NCBI RefSeq assembly: GCF_028622875.1
Contig: NZ_CP117709.1
Coordinates: 6,389,001 to 6,453,000, forward strand
DNA from: Streptomyces sp. MMBL 11-1
Lineage (GTDB): Bacteria > Actinomycetota > Actinomycetes > Streptomycetales > Streptomycetaceae
Length of the DNA stretch: 64,000 bases
Direction: 5' to 3'
Shown here piece by piece: positions 25,298 through 34,706 of the stretch. A program made the position numbers and the translations under genes. Every line of letters begins with the position of its first letter. Position 1 is the stretch's first letter. The notes beneath the pieces were generated by a model. The model made no database searches and was not told the origin of the DNA. It was given only the letters and a program-made list of their open reading frames with translations.

Positions 25298-26167
25298 TCA
25301 GCGGAAGTCGTCGGCGTGGTCCCGCGCCCACTGGGCGAAGTCCAGCGGCGCGCGGCCGGTGGCCTGCTCGACGCCGGGCCACGGCTTCAGCAGCTCCGAC
25401 CAGTCCTCCTCGGAGTAGCCGTCCTCGCCGCTCGCCTCGGCCCCGTCGTAGTCGGCGAACCCGAGGAAGAGATCGGCGTGCTCGGCGGCGAAACCGCCCT
25501 GGGCCTTCATCAGTTCGCGGGCCCGGTCACGGGTGACCTCCTCGAACCGCACCTCCTCGCCGAGGGCCGCGCCGATCGCCGCCACCTGCTCCCGCACGGT
25601 CTGCGCCGCGGGCCCGGTCAGCGTGTAGGACTGGCCGACGTGCCGGTCCTCCAGCAGCCCGGCCACGATCACCGCGGCCACGTCGTCCTCGTGCACCGGT
25701 ACGCCCAGCTCGTCCGGGAAGGGGTAGCGCACGACGCGCTCGGCCCGCACCGACGGCGCCCACAGATGCAGCTTGTTGGTCATGAACTCGCCCGGCCGCA
25801 CATGGATCCACTCCATGCCGGACTCCTCGACGACCTGCTCGACCGGGTTCACGCTGTGCCCGGTCGTCACCGCCGCCGCGGACAGTACCGTCGCCCGGCC
25901 CACGCCAGCGGCCCGTGCCAGGGCGACCGTCTCGGCCGCCGTGTCCTCGACCGGGAACAGGTGCATCCGGTCCACGCCGTCGAAGACGCCCCGCAGGGAG
26001 GACGGCTTCTCCAGGTCGCCCTGGACCACCTCCACCCCGTCCGGCAGGCCGGCCCGGGAGGGGTCGCGCGTCAGTGCCCGCACCTGGATGCCGTCGCCCG
26101 CTTCGAGCAGCCGCTGAACCACCCGCCTGCCGACCCCGCCGGTGGCACCGGTCACCAGAATCCTCAT
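25298..26167 (-). CDS. NAD(P)-binding NmrA-family reductase
   Basis: The 289-aa atypical SDR has an N-terminal MRILVTGATGGVGRRVVQRLLEAG dinucleotide motif. It lacks the YxxxK pair and has MEWIHVRPGEFMTNKLHLWAP, the NmrA/azoreductase-type pattern. Such proteins are NADPH-dependent oxidoreductases or redox sensors and occur in aromatic polyketide clusters as late reductases. ATG 26167 has AGAGGAAG upstream. Its upstream region is AT-richer and contains four perfect-to-near-perfect 17-bp tandem repeats instead of SARP boxes, suggesting separate control. Confidence 0.88.
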   Translation of the reverse strand: MRILVTGATGGVGRRVVQRLLEAGDGIQVRALTRDPSRAGLPDGVEVVQGDLEKPSSLRGVFDGVDRMHLFPVEDTAAETVALARAAGVGRATVLSAAAVTTGHSVNPVEQVVEESGMEWIHVRPGEFMTNKLHLWAPSVRAERVVRYPFPDELGVPVHEDDVAAVIVAGLLEDRHVGQSYTLTGPAAQTVREQVAAIGAALGEEVRFEEVTRDRARELMKAQGGFAAEHADLFLGFADYDGAEASGEDGYSEEDWSELLKPWPGVEQATGRAPLDFAQWARDHADDFR

Positions 26168-26217
26168 AGCGTCTTCCTCTTTCCGCATTGCTCTTGCTGT
26201 CTTCATATTCTGTTCTT

Positions 26218-26285
26218 CCGCTGTCGCGGTAAGGCCGCTGTCGCGGTAAGGCCGCTGTCGCGGTAAGGCCGCTGTCGCGGCAAGG
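26218..26285. repeat. Four tandem 17-bp repeats upstream of the NmrA-like gene
   Basis: The unit CCGCTGTCGCGGTAAGG occurs at 26218, 26235, 26252 and 26269; the last copy has one T-to-C change. The array ends 54 bp before the gaps of the SDR gene and begins 51 bp upstream of the NmrA-like start codon. Each unit is partly self-complementary (CCGC...GCGG). It could be an operator array or a slippage product. Confidence 0.95.
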
Positions 26286-26338
26286 CCGCGCCGTGCCCCC
26301 GGGGGACACGGCGCGGACAGTCGTGCGGGGCCGGGGCC

Positions 26339-27100
26339 TCACGTCGTGGAGATGTCGAGCCCTCCGTCCACGGTGATGATCTGCCCTGTCACCAAGGCGT
26401 GTTCCTCCGAGGCCAGGGTGGTGATCCAGGCCGCGATCTCCTCCGGTTCGGCGACCCGGCCGAGCGGCACGGTGCCGGCGACACCGGCGAACAGGCCCTC
26501 CGCCTCCGCCGGGCTCAGCCCGTTCGCCTCGTACGCCTCGGTGCGCACGAAGCCGGGCGCCACCGCGTTGACCCGGATCCCCCGCTCGCTCAGCTCCGCC
26601 GCCCAGCTCCGGGTGAAGCTGTGCACGGCCGCCTTGGACGCCGAGTACAGCGAGCTGCCCGGCCCGGGGTTGTGGCCGCCGCGGCTGGAGACCAGCACGA
26701 TGCTGCCGCCCGGCGAGCGGAGCAGGGGCAGCAGCCGCGCGGTGAGCAGCAGCGGGCCGACGACGTTCGTCTCCAGCACCTCCGAGGCGGTGCGCGTGTC
26801 CAGCGCCCCCAGGGGGGTGAAGCGGAAGATCCCGGCGTTGTGGACGAGCACGTCCAGCGTCCCGCCCCGGGCCCGCACCGCGGCGGCGGCCGCCTCGGCG
26901 CCCTCCTCCGTCGTGACGTCGGCGGGCACCGGGACGATGGCCGGATGACCGGCCGCGGTCGCGTCGAGGCGGTCCTTGCGGCGGCCGGTGACCAGGACGG
27001 CGGCCGCGCCCCGCTGGGCGAAGCCGAGCGCTGCGGCGCGTCCGATGCCGGTGCCGCCGCCGGTGACGAGGACCGTACGGCCCGTGAAGGGGAGCGTCAT
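26339..27100 (-). CDS. SDR-family oxidoreductase (FabG-like)
   Basis: The 253-aa classical SDR has VLVTGGGTGIGRAAALGFAQRG, NAG, a catalytic Ser in VLVSSRGG and YSASK. It ends VTGQIITVDGGLDI. It reduces a ketone or oxidises an alcohol with NAD(P). Its ATG overlaps the stop of the C-methyltransferase (ATGA), so the two are translationally coupled. This hints that it may work on the same sugar, although polyketide tailoring is equally possible. Confidence 0.9.
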   Translation of the reverse strand: MTLPFTGRTVLVTGGGTGIGRAAALGFAQRGAAAVLVTGRRKDRLDATAAGHPAIVPVPADVTTEEGAEAAAAAVRARGGTLDVLVHNAGIFRFTPLGALDTRTASEVLETNVVGPLLLTARLLPLLRSPGGSIVLVSSRGGHNPGPGSSLYSASKAAVHSFTRSWAAELSERGIRVNAVAPGFVRTEAYEANGLSPAEAEGLFAGVAGTVPLGRVAEPEEIAAWITTLASEEHALVTGQIITVDGGLDISTT

Positions 27101-28350
27101 ACGACACGCACCTCGGGAACGTAGAGGATCCACCGGCCGCCCTCGCGCGCGAAGTCCTCCTCCTTGCGCATGATCTCCTCCGCGTGGTTCCAGGCGAACA
27201 GCAGCGCGTAGTCGGGCTTGGCCTTGGCGAAGACCTCGGGCGGGACGACGGGCAGATGCATGCCCGGCGACAGCCGGTCCTGCTTGGCGGGCGTCGAATC
27301 GCTGACGAAGGACACCGACTCGGTGCCGATTCCGCAGTAGTTGGTGACCGTGGCGCTCTTCGCCGTGGCTCCGTACGCGGCGACCGTGTGGCCCTCCGCA
27401 CGCAGCCGCCGCAGCAGCGCGACCAGCTCGTCGCGGTGGCGTGCCACCCGCCCGGCGAACGCGTCGAGCGTCCGCGGGTCCGCGAGGCCGCGCGCCTCCT
27501 CCTCGGCGAGCAGCTCGGCCACGGCCGGTGAGGGCTGCCGGGATCCGGTCCGCGCGAGCGTGTAGCGCACCTCGCCGCCGTGCACCGGGAGCCGCTCCAC
27601 GTCGACCAGTTCGAGCCCCGCCCGGCGGGCCATCGCCCGGACCGAACGGGCGGTGAAGAAGAAGAAGTGCTCGTCGTAGATCTGGTCGAACGAGGTCCGT
27701 TCCACGATGTCGCCTAGGTACGGGTCCTCGAACACGAACACCCCGTCCGCGGCGAGCAGCGCGTCCACGCCCCGCAGCACGGAGTCCATGTACGGGATGT
27801 GGCAGAGGGTGTTGGCCGCGTAGATCACATCGGCGGCGCCCTCCTGGCGCCGGAGCTCGGAGGCGGTGCTCTCCTCGAAGAAGGCCTCCCGCACCCGCAC
27901 GCCGCTCTCCGCCGCCAGCCGGCCGACGCCGCCCGAGGGCTCGAAGCCCAGGTGCCGCACCCCGGCCTCGTGCACGGTCCTCAGCATGATCCCGTCGTTG
28001 CACCCGAGCTCGACGACGAACGGGTCCTCGGTACCGGCGAGTTCGGTGTCCAGGAACCGGCGGGCGGTCGCGGCGAAGTGCTCCCGCATCACGGACGAGC
28101 CGGACGAGTGGTACGGGTACTCCGCGTGGAACATGCGCTCGCGGGGCACCTCCTCCATCAGCTGCACCATGGTGCAGTCGGTGCAACGGCCCACCGCGAG
28201 GCGGTAGAAGAACTCGTGGCCGATGTCCTTCGGGGTGAGGAACGCGTCGGACAAGGGCTGTGCGCCGAGGTCGAGGAACTCCACGACATCGGCGCCGCAG
28301 ACGCGGCAACGGCCGGGCCTGGGATCGCTCATGGACACCGGTTGGCTCAT
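27097..28350 (-). CDS. TDP-hexose 3-C-methyltransferase (EvaC/TylCIII-like)
   Basis: The 417-aa enzyme has the N-terminal zinc site CRVCGA...CTDCTMVQ, then [15 protein letters not shown] (SAM), [22 protein letters not shown], the catalytic-loop YDEH and a C-terminal [14 protein letters not shown]ossmann-like domain. This three-domain plan is that of TylC3-type methyltransferases that add a branch methyl at C-3 of a keto-deoxysugar. With the aminotransferase and N,N-dimethyltransferase it indicates an N,N-dimethylvancosamine-type sugar. ATG 28350 has GAAGGAGAG upstream and a SARP-like site beyond. Confidence 0.95.
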   Translation of the reverse strand: MSQPVSMSDPRPGRCRVCGADVVEFLDLGAQPLSDAFLTPKDIGHEFFYRLAVGRCTDCTMVQLMEEVPRERMFHAEYPYHSSGSSVMREHFAATARRFLDTELAGTEDPFVVELGCNDGIMLRTVHEAGVRHLGFEPSGGVGRLAAESGVRVREAFFEESTASELRRQEGAADVIYAANTLCHIPYMDSVLRGVDALLAADGVFVFEDPYLGDIVERTSFDQIYDEHFFFFTARSVRAMARRAGLELVDVERLPVHGGEVRYTLARTGSRQPSPAVAELLAEEEARGLADPRTLDAFAGRVARHRDELVALLRRLRAEGHTVAAYGATAKSATVTNYCGIGTESVSFVSDSTPAKQDRLSPGMHLPVVPPEVFAKAKPDYALLFAWNHAEEIMRKEEDFAREGGRWILYVPEVRVV

Positions 28351-28401
28351 GGACGCTCTCCTTCGCGCTGTCGGACATCTTGGCGCGGGCAGCGTGCTCC
28401 C

Positions 28402-28433
28402 ACGATGTCAGGTGCGACTCGACTCCCGCTTGA
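28402..28433 (-). promoter_or_regulatory. SARP-type operator/promoter for the C-methyltransferase operon
   Basis: On the minus strand TCAAG (28433-28429) and TCGAG (28422-28418) are 11 bp apart. CATCGT (28407-28402) follows at 8 bp. Confidence 0.6.
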
Positions 28434-28512
28434 GCCCGCGGGCCGTGTTCCCCCCTGCCTCGCGCGCCCGTGCGAGGCAGGAGCCCGGTCCGCGTACGGA
28501 CGCCCGGGCGAC

Positions 28513-28544
28513 GCGAGGCCGCGTCGAGCGGTGGGGCCTAGCTT
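28513..28544 (+). promoter_or_regulatory. SARP-type operator/promoter for the CoA-transferase operon; transcript may be leaderless
   Basis: GCGAG (28513) and TCGAG (28524) are 11 bp apart. TAGCTT (28539-28544), a good streptomycete -10, follows at 8 bp. The ATG at 28551 is only 6 nt after the -10, so the mRNA is probably leaderless. Confidence 0.65.
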
Positions 28545-28550
28545 CCGCGC

Positions 28551-29825
28551 ATGCTGAAGAGCGATCACGACGACTCCGGCGCGCGCGGCGGCCCCCTGCA
28601 CGGCCTCACCGTCCTGGAACTCGGCGGAATAGGACCCGCGCCGTTCGCCTGTATGAACCTCGCCGACCTCGGGGCCGAGGTGCTCCGCGTGGACCGCCCC
28701 GGCGTGCCCCGCCCGTTCGCCGACTGGCATCGCGTCCTGCACCGGGGCCGGCGCTCCGTCGCCCTCGACCTCAAACACCCCGCGGCGGCCCCGGTGGCGC
28801 TGCGCCTCGTCGAGCACTGCGACGTCCTGGTCGAGGGCTACCGGCCCGGCGTCGCGGAACGGCTCGGCCTCGGCCCCGACGAGTGCCGCGCCCGCAACCC
28901 GCGGCTGGTGTACGCCCGGATGACCGGCTGGGGCGCCGGCGGACCGCTGGCCACCACGGCCGGCCACGACATCAACTACCTGGCCCTCAGCGGCGCCCTG
29001 GACCTCCTGGGGCCGCCCGGCGGCCCGCCGACGCCCCCGGCGAACCTGCTGGGCGACTTCGCCGGCGGCGGCCTCGGCCTGGTCTGCGGCATCCTCGCCG
29101 CCCTCCACGAGCGCGGCAGCTCCGGCACCGGACAGGTCGTCGAGGCGGCCATCGTCGACGGCACGGCCTCCCTGCTCGGGATGGCCCTCGCCATGCGGGA
29201 GAGCGGTGCCTGGCCCGGCGGCCGGGGCGAGAACCTGCTCGACGGCGGGGCGCCCTTCTACACGGTCTACCCGTGCTCCGACGGCGGGCACATCGCGGTG
29301 GGCGCCCTGGAGGACCCGTTCTACGCGGCGCTGCTGCACGGTCTCGGCCTGCGGCCGGCGGAGCTCCCCGACCGCTGGGACCGCGCGCACTGGCCGCGGC
29401 TGCGCGAGGTCATCGGCGCGTGCTTCGCCCGCCGCCCCCGGGACCGGTGGGCGGAGGACTTCGCCGGCACCGACGCCTGCGTCACCCCGGTGCTCTCCCT
29501 CTCCGAGGCCCCGCACCACCCCCAGCACCGGGCCCGGGGCACGTACGTGGCGGACGGGACGGGCACGGCCCCCGCCCCCACCCCGCGCTTCGCCCGCACC
29601 CCGGGCCGGCTGCCGCACCCGGCCCCGGCCCCCGGCGCCGACACCAGGGAGGTGCTGGCCCGCGCGGGCCTGGACGAGGCAGAGATCGCCGCACTCCTGG
29701 ACGCGGGAGCCGCCGGGCTCGACCGCCCCGAGGACCGGCCCGGCGGTGCCCAGCGGTCCTCAAGCAGTCCGCGACCGGAGCGCCGCACGCTGCGCCGAGC
29801 AGCCGGGCCCGCCGGGAACCCGTGA
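28551..29825 (+). CDS. Family III CoA-transferase (CaiB/BaiF)
   Basis: The 424-aa protein has [53 protein letters not shown] and the catalytic Asp in [14 protein letters not shown]. The family moves CoA between carboxylic acids or racemises alpha-methylacyl-CoAs (AMACR type). In this cluster it could activate or racemise a branched starter acid. It has no ribosome-binding site because the ATG sits directly behind the -10, fitting a leaderless message. It starts a long co-directional run through 39367. Confidence 0.9.
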   Translation: MLKSDHDDSGARGGPLHGLTVLELGGIGPAPFACMNLADLGAEVLRVDRPGVPRPFADWHRVLHRGRRSVALDLKHPAAAPVALRLVEHCDVLVEGYRPGVAERLGLGPDECRARNPRLVYARMTGWGAGGPLATTAGHDINYLALSGALDLLGPPGGPPTPPANLLGDFAGGGLGLVCGILAALHERGSSGTGQVVEAAIVDGTASLLGMALAMRESGAWPGGRGENLLDGGAPFYTVYPCSDGGHIAVGALEDPFYAALLHGLGLRPAELPDRWDRAHWPRLREVIGACFARRPRDRWAEDFAGTDACVTPVLSLSEAPHHPQHRARGTYVADGTGTAPAPTPRFARTPGRLPHPAPAPGADTREVLARAGLDEAEIAALLDAGAAGLDRPEDRPGGAQRSSSSPRPERRTLRRAAGPAGNP

Positions 29826-29848
29826 CGCCCTTGGAGGGTGACGCTCTC

Positions 29849-30985
29849 ATGACCATGCACGTGTGGGACTACCTGCCCGAGTACGAACACGAGCGCAAGG
29901 ACATCATCGACGCGGTGGAGACGGTCTTCGGCTCGGGCCGCCTCGTTCTCGGGCCCTCCGTCCAGGGCTTCGAGGCGGAGTTCGCCGCCTACCACGGACT
30001 CGCGCACTGCGTCGGCGTCGACAACGGCACCAACGCGGTGAAACTCGCGCTCCAGGCCGCCGGGGTCGGTCCCGGCGACGAGGTGATCACCGTGTCCAAC
30101 ACGGCGGCCCCCACGGTCGTCGCCATCGACGGCACCGGCGCGACCCCCGTCTTCGTGGACGTCCGCGAGAGCGACTACCTCATGGACACCGCGCAGGTCG
30201 AGGCCGCCGTCACACCGCGGACCAAGGCGCTGCTGCCGGTGCACCTGTACGGACAGTGCGTGGACATGGCCCCGCTGCGGGAGATCGCCGACGCGCACGG
30301 CCTGGTCGTCGTCGAGGACTGCGCCCAGGCCCACGGCGCCCGCCACCACGGGCGGCCCGCCGGGACCTTCGGGACCGCCGCGGCCTTCTCCTTCTACCCG
30401 ACCAAGGTGCTGGGGGCCTACGGCGACGGCGGCGCGGTGCTCACCGCCGACGCGGCCGTGGACAAGGCGCTGCGCCGGTTGCGGTACTACGGCATGGAGG
30501 AGACGTACTACGTCGTCGACAGGCCCGCCCACAACAGCCGGCTCGACGAGGTGCAGGCGGAGATCCTGCGCCGCAAGCTGCGCCGGCTCGACGACTACGT
30601 GGACCGCCGCCGCGCCGTCGCCGCCCGCTACGCGCGAGGCCTCGGCGACCTGGCCCGCGAGGGAGGACTGGTGCTGCCGGCCACCGCGCCCGGCAACGAG
30701 CACGTCCACTACGTGTACGTCGTCCGGCACCCCCGCCGCGACGAGATCATCGCCGCCCTCAAGAAGCGGCGGATCGTGCTCAACATCAGCTACCCGTGGC
30801 CCGTCCACACCATGAGCGGCTTCCGGCACCTGGGCTACGCACCGGGGTCGCTGCCCGTCACCGAGCGGCTCGCCACGCAGATCTTCTCCCTGCCGATGTA
30901 CCCCTCGCTGGCGCCCGAGGCCCAGGACCGGGTCATCGGCGCTCTGCGCGAGGTGCTGGCCGGGTTCGAGGAGGGAAGCCGGTGA
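29849..30985 (+). CDS. TDP-3-keto-deoxysugar aminotransferase (EvaB/DesV-like, DegT family)
   Basis: The 378-aa PLP enzyme has [37 protein letters not shown] and the Schiff-base Lys in [15 protein letters not shown]. It continues [17 protein letters not shown], the DegT/DnrJ/EryC1/StrS signature. It installs the amino group on the keto-deoxysugar, here most likely at C-3. ATG 29849 has TTGGAGGG upstream; a GTG at 29822 is a weaker alternative. Its stop overlaps the thymidylyltransferase start. Confidence 0.95.
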   Translation: MTMHVWDYLPEYEHERKDIIDAVETVFGSGRLVLGPSVQGFEAEFAAYHGLAHCVGVDNGTNAVKLALQAAGVGPGDEVITVSNTAAPTVVAIDGTGATPVFVDVRESDYLMDTAQVEAAVTPRTKALLPVHLYGQCVDMAPLREIADAHGLVVVEDCAQAHGARHHGRPAGTFGTAAAFSFYPTKVLGAYGDGGAVLTADAAVDKALRRLRYYGMEETYYVVDRPAHNSRLDEVQAEILRRKLRRLDDYVDRRRAVAARYARGLGDLAREGGLVLPATAPGNEHVHYVYVVRHPRRDEIIAALKKRRIVLNISYPWPVHTMSGFRHLGYAPGSLPVTERLATQIFSLPMYPSLAPEAQDRVIGALREVLAGFEEGSR

Positions 30986-32046
30986 AGGGCCTCGTAGCGG
31001 CGGGCGGCCTGGGCAGCCGCCTGCGCCCGCTCACCCACACCCTGCCCAAGCAGCTCCTCCCGGTGGCGGGCGTGCCGGTCGTCGTGCACGCCCTCAACCG
31101 GCTGCGGGACATCGGCATCACCGAGATCGCCCTCGTCGTGGGGGAGTTCGGAGCACAGACGGAACGGGCGCTCGGCGACGGGTCCGGTCTCGGCCTGCGT
31201 CTCACCTACCTGCCCCAGGACCGGCCCCGCGGCATCGCGCACTGCGTGTCGCTGGCCCGGGACTTCCTCGGCGGCGACGACTTCGTCCTCTTCCTCGGCG
31301 ACAACGTGTTCCCCGGCGGCCTCGCCGACTACGCGACGGCGTTCCGCGCCAAGCGCCCGGCGGCCCAGATCGTGGTGCACAAGGTGTCCGATCCGCGCGC
31401 CTTCGGCGTCGCCGAACTCGACCCCGACGGCCGGGTGACCCGGATCGTGGAGAAGCCGGCCGAGCCGCGCAGCGACCTCGCCGTCATCGGCGCGTACTTC
31501 TGCACGCCCGCGCTGCACGAGGCGGTGGCCGCGATCAGCCCGAGCGCCCGCGGCGAACTGGAGATCACCGATGCCCTCCAGTGGCTCGTCTCCCGCGGTG
31601 ACGAGGTGCACGCCCAGGTGCACACGGGCTACTGGAAGGACACCGGGACCATCGAGGACCTCCTCGACTGCAACCGCGAGCTGCTCGACCACCTGGAGCC
31701 CGGGGTGGACGGCGAGGTCGACGCGGCGAGCGAGCTGACCGGACCGGTCCGCGTCGCGCCGGGCGCCCGCGTCGTCCGCTCGCGTATCCAGGGGCCCGTG
31801 ACCATCGGCGCGGGCACGACGGTCCTGGACAGCCGCATCGGTCCGCACACCGCCATCGGCCGGCAGTGCTCCGTCACCGCGTCCGGCGTCGGGGCCTCCA
31901 TCCTGCTCGACGGCGCCCACGTCCACGGCGTTCCCGACGTCCGCGCCTCCGTCATCGGGCAGCACGCCCGGGTGGACCGGCGCAGCGGACCGCCCGGCCA
32001 ACGGCTGGTGCTCGGGGACCATGCCAGGGCGGAGATCGCGGGATGA
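30982..32046 (+). CDS. rmlA: Glucose-1-phosphate thymidylyltransferase, long form (RmlA)
   Basis: The 354-aa nucleotidyltransferase starts at GTG 30982 with [17 protein letters not shown] and [13 protein letters not shown]. It has [19 protein letters not shown] and GYWKDTGT. The C-terminal 110 residues form left-handed beta-helix hexapeptide repeats, making it the long type found in antibiotic sugar pathways. It makes TDP-glucose, the first step of the aminosugar route. It is coupled to the aminotransferase upstream and rmlB downstream through 4-bp overlaps. Confidence 0.96.
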   Translation: MKGLVAAGGLGSRLRPLTHTLPKQLLPVAGVPVVVHALNRLRDIGITEIALVVGEFGAQTERALGDGSGLGLRLTYLPQDRPRGIAHCVSLARDFLGGDDFVLFLGDNVFPGGLADYATAFRAKRPAAQIVVHKVSDPRAFGVAELDPDGRVTRIVEKPAEPRSDLAVIGAYFCTPALHEAVAAISPSARGELEITDALQWLVSRGDEVHAQVHTGYWKDTGTIEDLLDCNRELLDHLEPGVDGEVDAASELTGPVRVAPGARVVRSRIQGPVTIGAGTTVLDSRIGPHTAIGRQCSVTASGVGASILLDGAHVHGVPDVRASVIGQHARVDRRSGPPGQRLVLGDHARAEIAG

Positions 32047-33077
32047 GGCTCCTCGTCACCGGCGCGGCGGGCTTCATCGGCTCCCACTACGTCCGCACCC
32101 TGCTCGACGGGGACCGTCCCGGCTTCACGGACACCCACGTCACGGTCCTGGACGCCCTCACCTACGCGGGCGACCGCACCAACCTGCCCGAACGGCATCC
32201 GCGGCTGACGTTCGTGCACGGCGACATCTGCGACCTGCCGTTGCTGCTGGACCTGCTGCCCGGCCATGACGCCGTGGTGCACTTCGCCGCCGAGTCGCAC
32301 GTCGACCGCTCCCTGGTGGACGCCTCGGCGTTCATCCGCGCCAACGTCACCGGCACCGAGGCCCTGCTGCACGCCTGCCTCCGCACCGGGGTGCAGCGCG
32401 TCGTGCACGTCTCCACCGACGAGGTGTACGGCTCCATCGAGCACGGCTCCTGGACCGAGGAGTGGCCGCTCGTGCCCAACTCCCCGTACGCCGCGTCGAA
32501 GGCGGCGAGCGACCTGGTCGCCCTCTCCTACGTACGCAGCCACGGACTCGACCTGTCCGTCACCCGCTGCTCCAACAACTACGGGCCCTACCAGCACGTC
32601 GAGAAGCTCATCCCGGCCTTCACCACACGGCTGCTGGAACGGCAGCCCGTACCGCTCTACGGCGACGGCTCGCACACCCGCGAGTGGGTGCACGTCAGCG
32701 ACCACTGCGACGGGGTGCACCTGGTGCTCACCCGGGGCCGCCCCGGCGAGGTCTACAACATCGGCGGAGGGGACGAACGCACCAACCGGGACGTCGCCGG
32801 GGCGCTGCTGGACCTGTGCGGCGCGCCGCCGACCCTCCTCGGGTACGTCGCGGACCGCAAGGGCCACGACCAGCGCTACTCCCTCGACGACACGAAGATC
32901 CGGGAACAGCTCGGCTACGCCCCGCGCATCGCGTTCGCGGACGGGCTGGCGCAGACCGTCGCCTGGTACCGCGAGCACCCCGAGCGGTGGCGGCACACCC
33001 CGCGCACGCGCCCGGTCGGCGCCGCGGTGTCCACCGCCGAGCAGGGCCGGACATTCGACAACACGGGGACGAGGTAG
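32043..33077 (+). CDS. rmlB: TDP-glucose 4,6-dehydratase (RmlB)
   Basis: The 344-aa SDR has LLVTGAAGFIGSHYVR, HFAAESHVDRS, STDEVYG, YAASKAASDL and CSNNYGPYQHVEKLIP, all diagnostic of TDP-glucose 4,6-dehydratase. It makes TDP-4-keto-6-deoxyglucose, the branch point for the 2,3-dehydratase at 49289 and other sugar enzymes. Its ATG overlaps the rmlA stop. Confidence 0.97.
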   Translation: MRLLVTGAAGFIGSHYVRTLLDGDRPGFTDTHVTVLDALTYAGDRTNLPERHPRLTFVHGDICDLPLLLDLLPGHDAVVHFAAESHVDRSLVDASAFIRANVTGTEALLHACLRTGVQRVVHVSTDEVYGSIEHGSWTEEWPLVPNSPYAASKAASDLVALSYVRSHGLDLSVTRCSNNYGPYQHVEKLIPAFTTRLLERQPVPLYGDGSHTREWVHVSDHCDGVHLVLTRGRPGEVYNIGGGDERTNRDVAGALLDLCGAPPTLLGYVADRKGHDQRYSLDDTKIREQLGYAPRIAFADGLAQTVAWYREHPERWRHTPRTRPVGAAVSTAEQGRTFDNTGTR

Positions 33078-33084
33078 CGGGACG

Positions 33085-34704
33085 ATGGCCACCCAGCGGT
33101 TCCAGCTGTACGACACGACCCTGCGCGACGGCACGCAGAAGAAGGGCCTCACCCTCACGGTCGACGAGAAACTCGCCGTCGCCCGCAGCCTGGACGGCCT
33201 CGGCGTCGGCTACCTGGAGGGCGGCTGGCCCGGCGCGGTGCCCCGTGACACCGAGTTCTTCCGCCGAGCGCGCACCGAACTCGACCTGCAACACGCCAGG
33301 TTGGCCGCGTTCGGGGCCACCCGGCGGCCAGGTGTGCTGGTCTCCGTCGACCCCCAGGTCCGGGCGCTGCTGGAGGCCGGCACCCCGGTGGTGACCCTCG
33401 TCGCCAAGGCCGACCGGCGGCATGTGGAGCGGGCGCTGCGCACCACCCTGGCCGAGAACCTCGCCATGATCGGCAGCACCGTACGGCACCTCGTGCACGC
33501 CGGGCGCCAGGTGTTCGTCGACGCCGAGCACTACTTCGAGGGGTACCGCACCGCGCCCGCGTACGCGCTGGAGACCGTCCGCGCCGCCGCCGAGGCCGGG
33601 GCGGACGCCGTGGTCCTCTGCGACACCAACGGCGGCACCCTGCCCGACGAGGTGCGCGCGACCGTCGCCGCCACCCTGGAGGCGACCGGGGTCCGGCTCG
33701 GCATCCACTGCCACGACGACTCCGGATGCGCCGTGGCCGCCACCCTCGCCGCCGTCGACGCCGGGGCGGTGCACGCGCAGGGCACCGCCCACGGCTACGG
33801 AGAACGCTGCGGCAACGCCGACCTGTTCTCCGTCGCCGCCAACCTCGTCCTCAAGCGGGGCATACCCTGCCTGCCGCCCGGCGCCCTCGCGGACATGTCC
33901 CGGATCGCCCGTGAGGTGGCGGTGATCACCCGCGTCCCGGAACGCTCCTCCGCCCCGTACGTCGGCGAGGACGCCTTCACGCACAAGGCCGGACTGCACG
34001 CCTCCGCGCTCCGTGTCGACCCCGGGCTCTACCAGCACACGGACCCCGCCGAGGTCGGCAACCGGATGCGGACCGTGGTGTCCGACCTGGGCGGGCGCTC
34101 CTCCGTCGCGCTGAAGGCCGCGGAGCTGGGCTACGCCCTGGAGGCCGGCTCCGAACCCGTCGCGCGGATCGCCGCCCGGGTCAAGGCGCTGGAGGCCGCC
34201 GGCCACAGCTTCGACACCGCCGACGCGTCCTTCGAGCTCCTGCTGCGCGAGGAGCTGTACGGCGACGCCGTCGAGACCCACTTCACCATCGACTCGTGGC
34301 GCGTCACCGTCCGCGGAGGCGGCCCCGCCGGGACCGAGGCCCGGGTGCGGCTCCGGGTCCGGGACGTGTCGCTGAGCGGTACGGGCCACGCCGGCGCCCC
34401 GCTGCACGCGCTGGACCGGGCGCTGCACGACGCCCTCGACCCGTTCTTCCCCGCCTTCCGCACCGTCGTCCTGTCCGGCGAACGGGAGCGCCCGCTCGGG
34501 CCCGACGGCGCGGGGGAGGCCTCCTGCCAGGTGCTGCTCACCCATCGCGCCGACGAGCGCGAGTGGGGCACCGTCGGCGTCGGCGGCAACGCCGTCGCGG
34601 CGGGGTGGCACGCGCTGCTCGACATGGCACGCCACGCCCTGCTGGACCGGCCGCGGCCCCGGGCCGCCGGCCGGCTCCTCGCGGTCCCGTCGGCGGAGAG
34701 GTGA
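33085..34704 (+). CDS. Citramalate synthase (CimA-type, LeuA family)
   Basis: The 539-aa protein begins FQLYDTTLRDGTQKKGL and has VLCDTNGGTLP, LGIHCHDDSGCAVAAT, AHGYGERCGNADLF and FTHKAGLH. The last roughly 130 residues form the LeuA regulatory dimer domain. The pattern is that of citramalate/2-isopropylmalate synthases, with citramalate synthase favoured by the DGTQKKG and GNADL features. It condenses acetyl-CoA with pyruvate, opening a route to 2-ketobutyrate, isoleucine, propionyl-CoA or 2-methylbutyryl-CoA. Such a gene in a PKS cluster suggests dedicated starter supply. It starts 7 bp after rmlB. Confidence 0.93.
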   Translation: MATQRFQLYDTTLRDGTQKKGLTLTVDEKLAVARSLDGLGVGYLEGGWPGAVPRDTEFFRRARTELDLQHARLAAFGATRRPGVLVSVDPQVRALLEAGTPVVTLVAKADRRHVERALRTTLAENLAMIGSTVRHLVHAGRQVFVDAEHYFEGYRTAPAYALETVRAAAEAGADAVVLCDTNGGTLPDEVRATVAATLEATGVRLGIHCHDDSGCAVAATLAAVDAGAVHAQGTAHGYGERCGNADLFSVAANLVLKRGIPCLPPGALADMSRIAREVAVITRVPERSSAPYVGEDAFTHKAGLHASALRVDPGLYQHTDPAEVGNRMRTVVSDLGGRSSVALKAAELGYALEAGSEPVARIAARVKALEAAGHSFDTADASFELLLREELYGDAVETHFTIDSWRVTVRGGGPAGTEARVRLRVRDVSLSGTGHAGAPLHALDRALHDALDPFFPAFRTVVLSGERERPLGPDGAGEASCQVLLTHRADEREWGTVGVGGNAVAAGWHALLDMARHALLDRPRPRAAGRLLAVPSAER

Positions 34705-34706
34705 CC

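Noticed and set aside
26218..26285. Tandem repeats as a possible CRISPR array
   Set aside because: Units are contiguous without spacers and only 17 bp long; no cas genes occur in the window.
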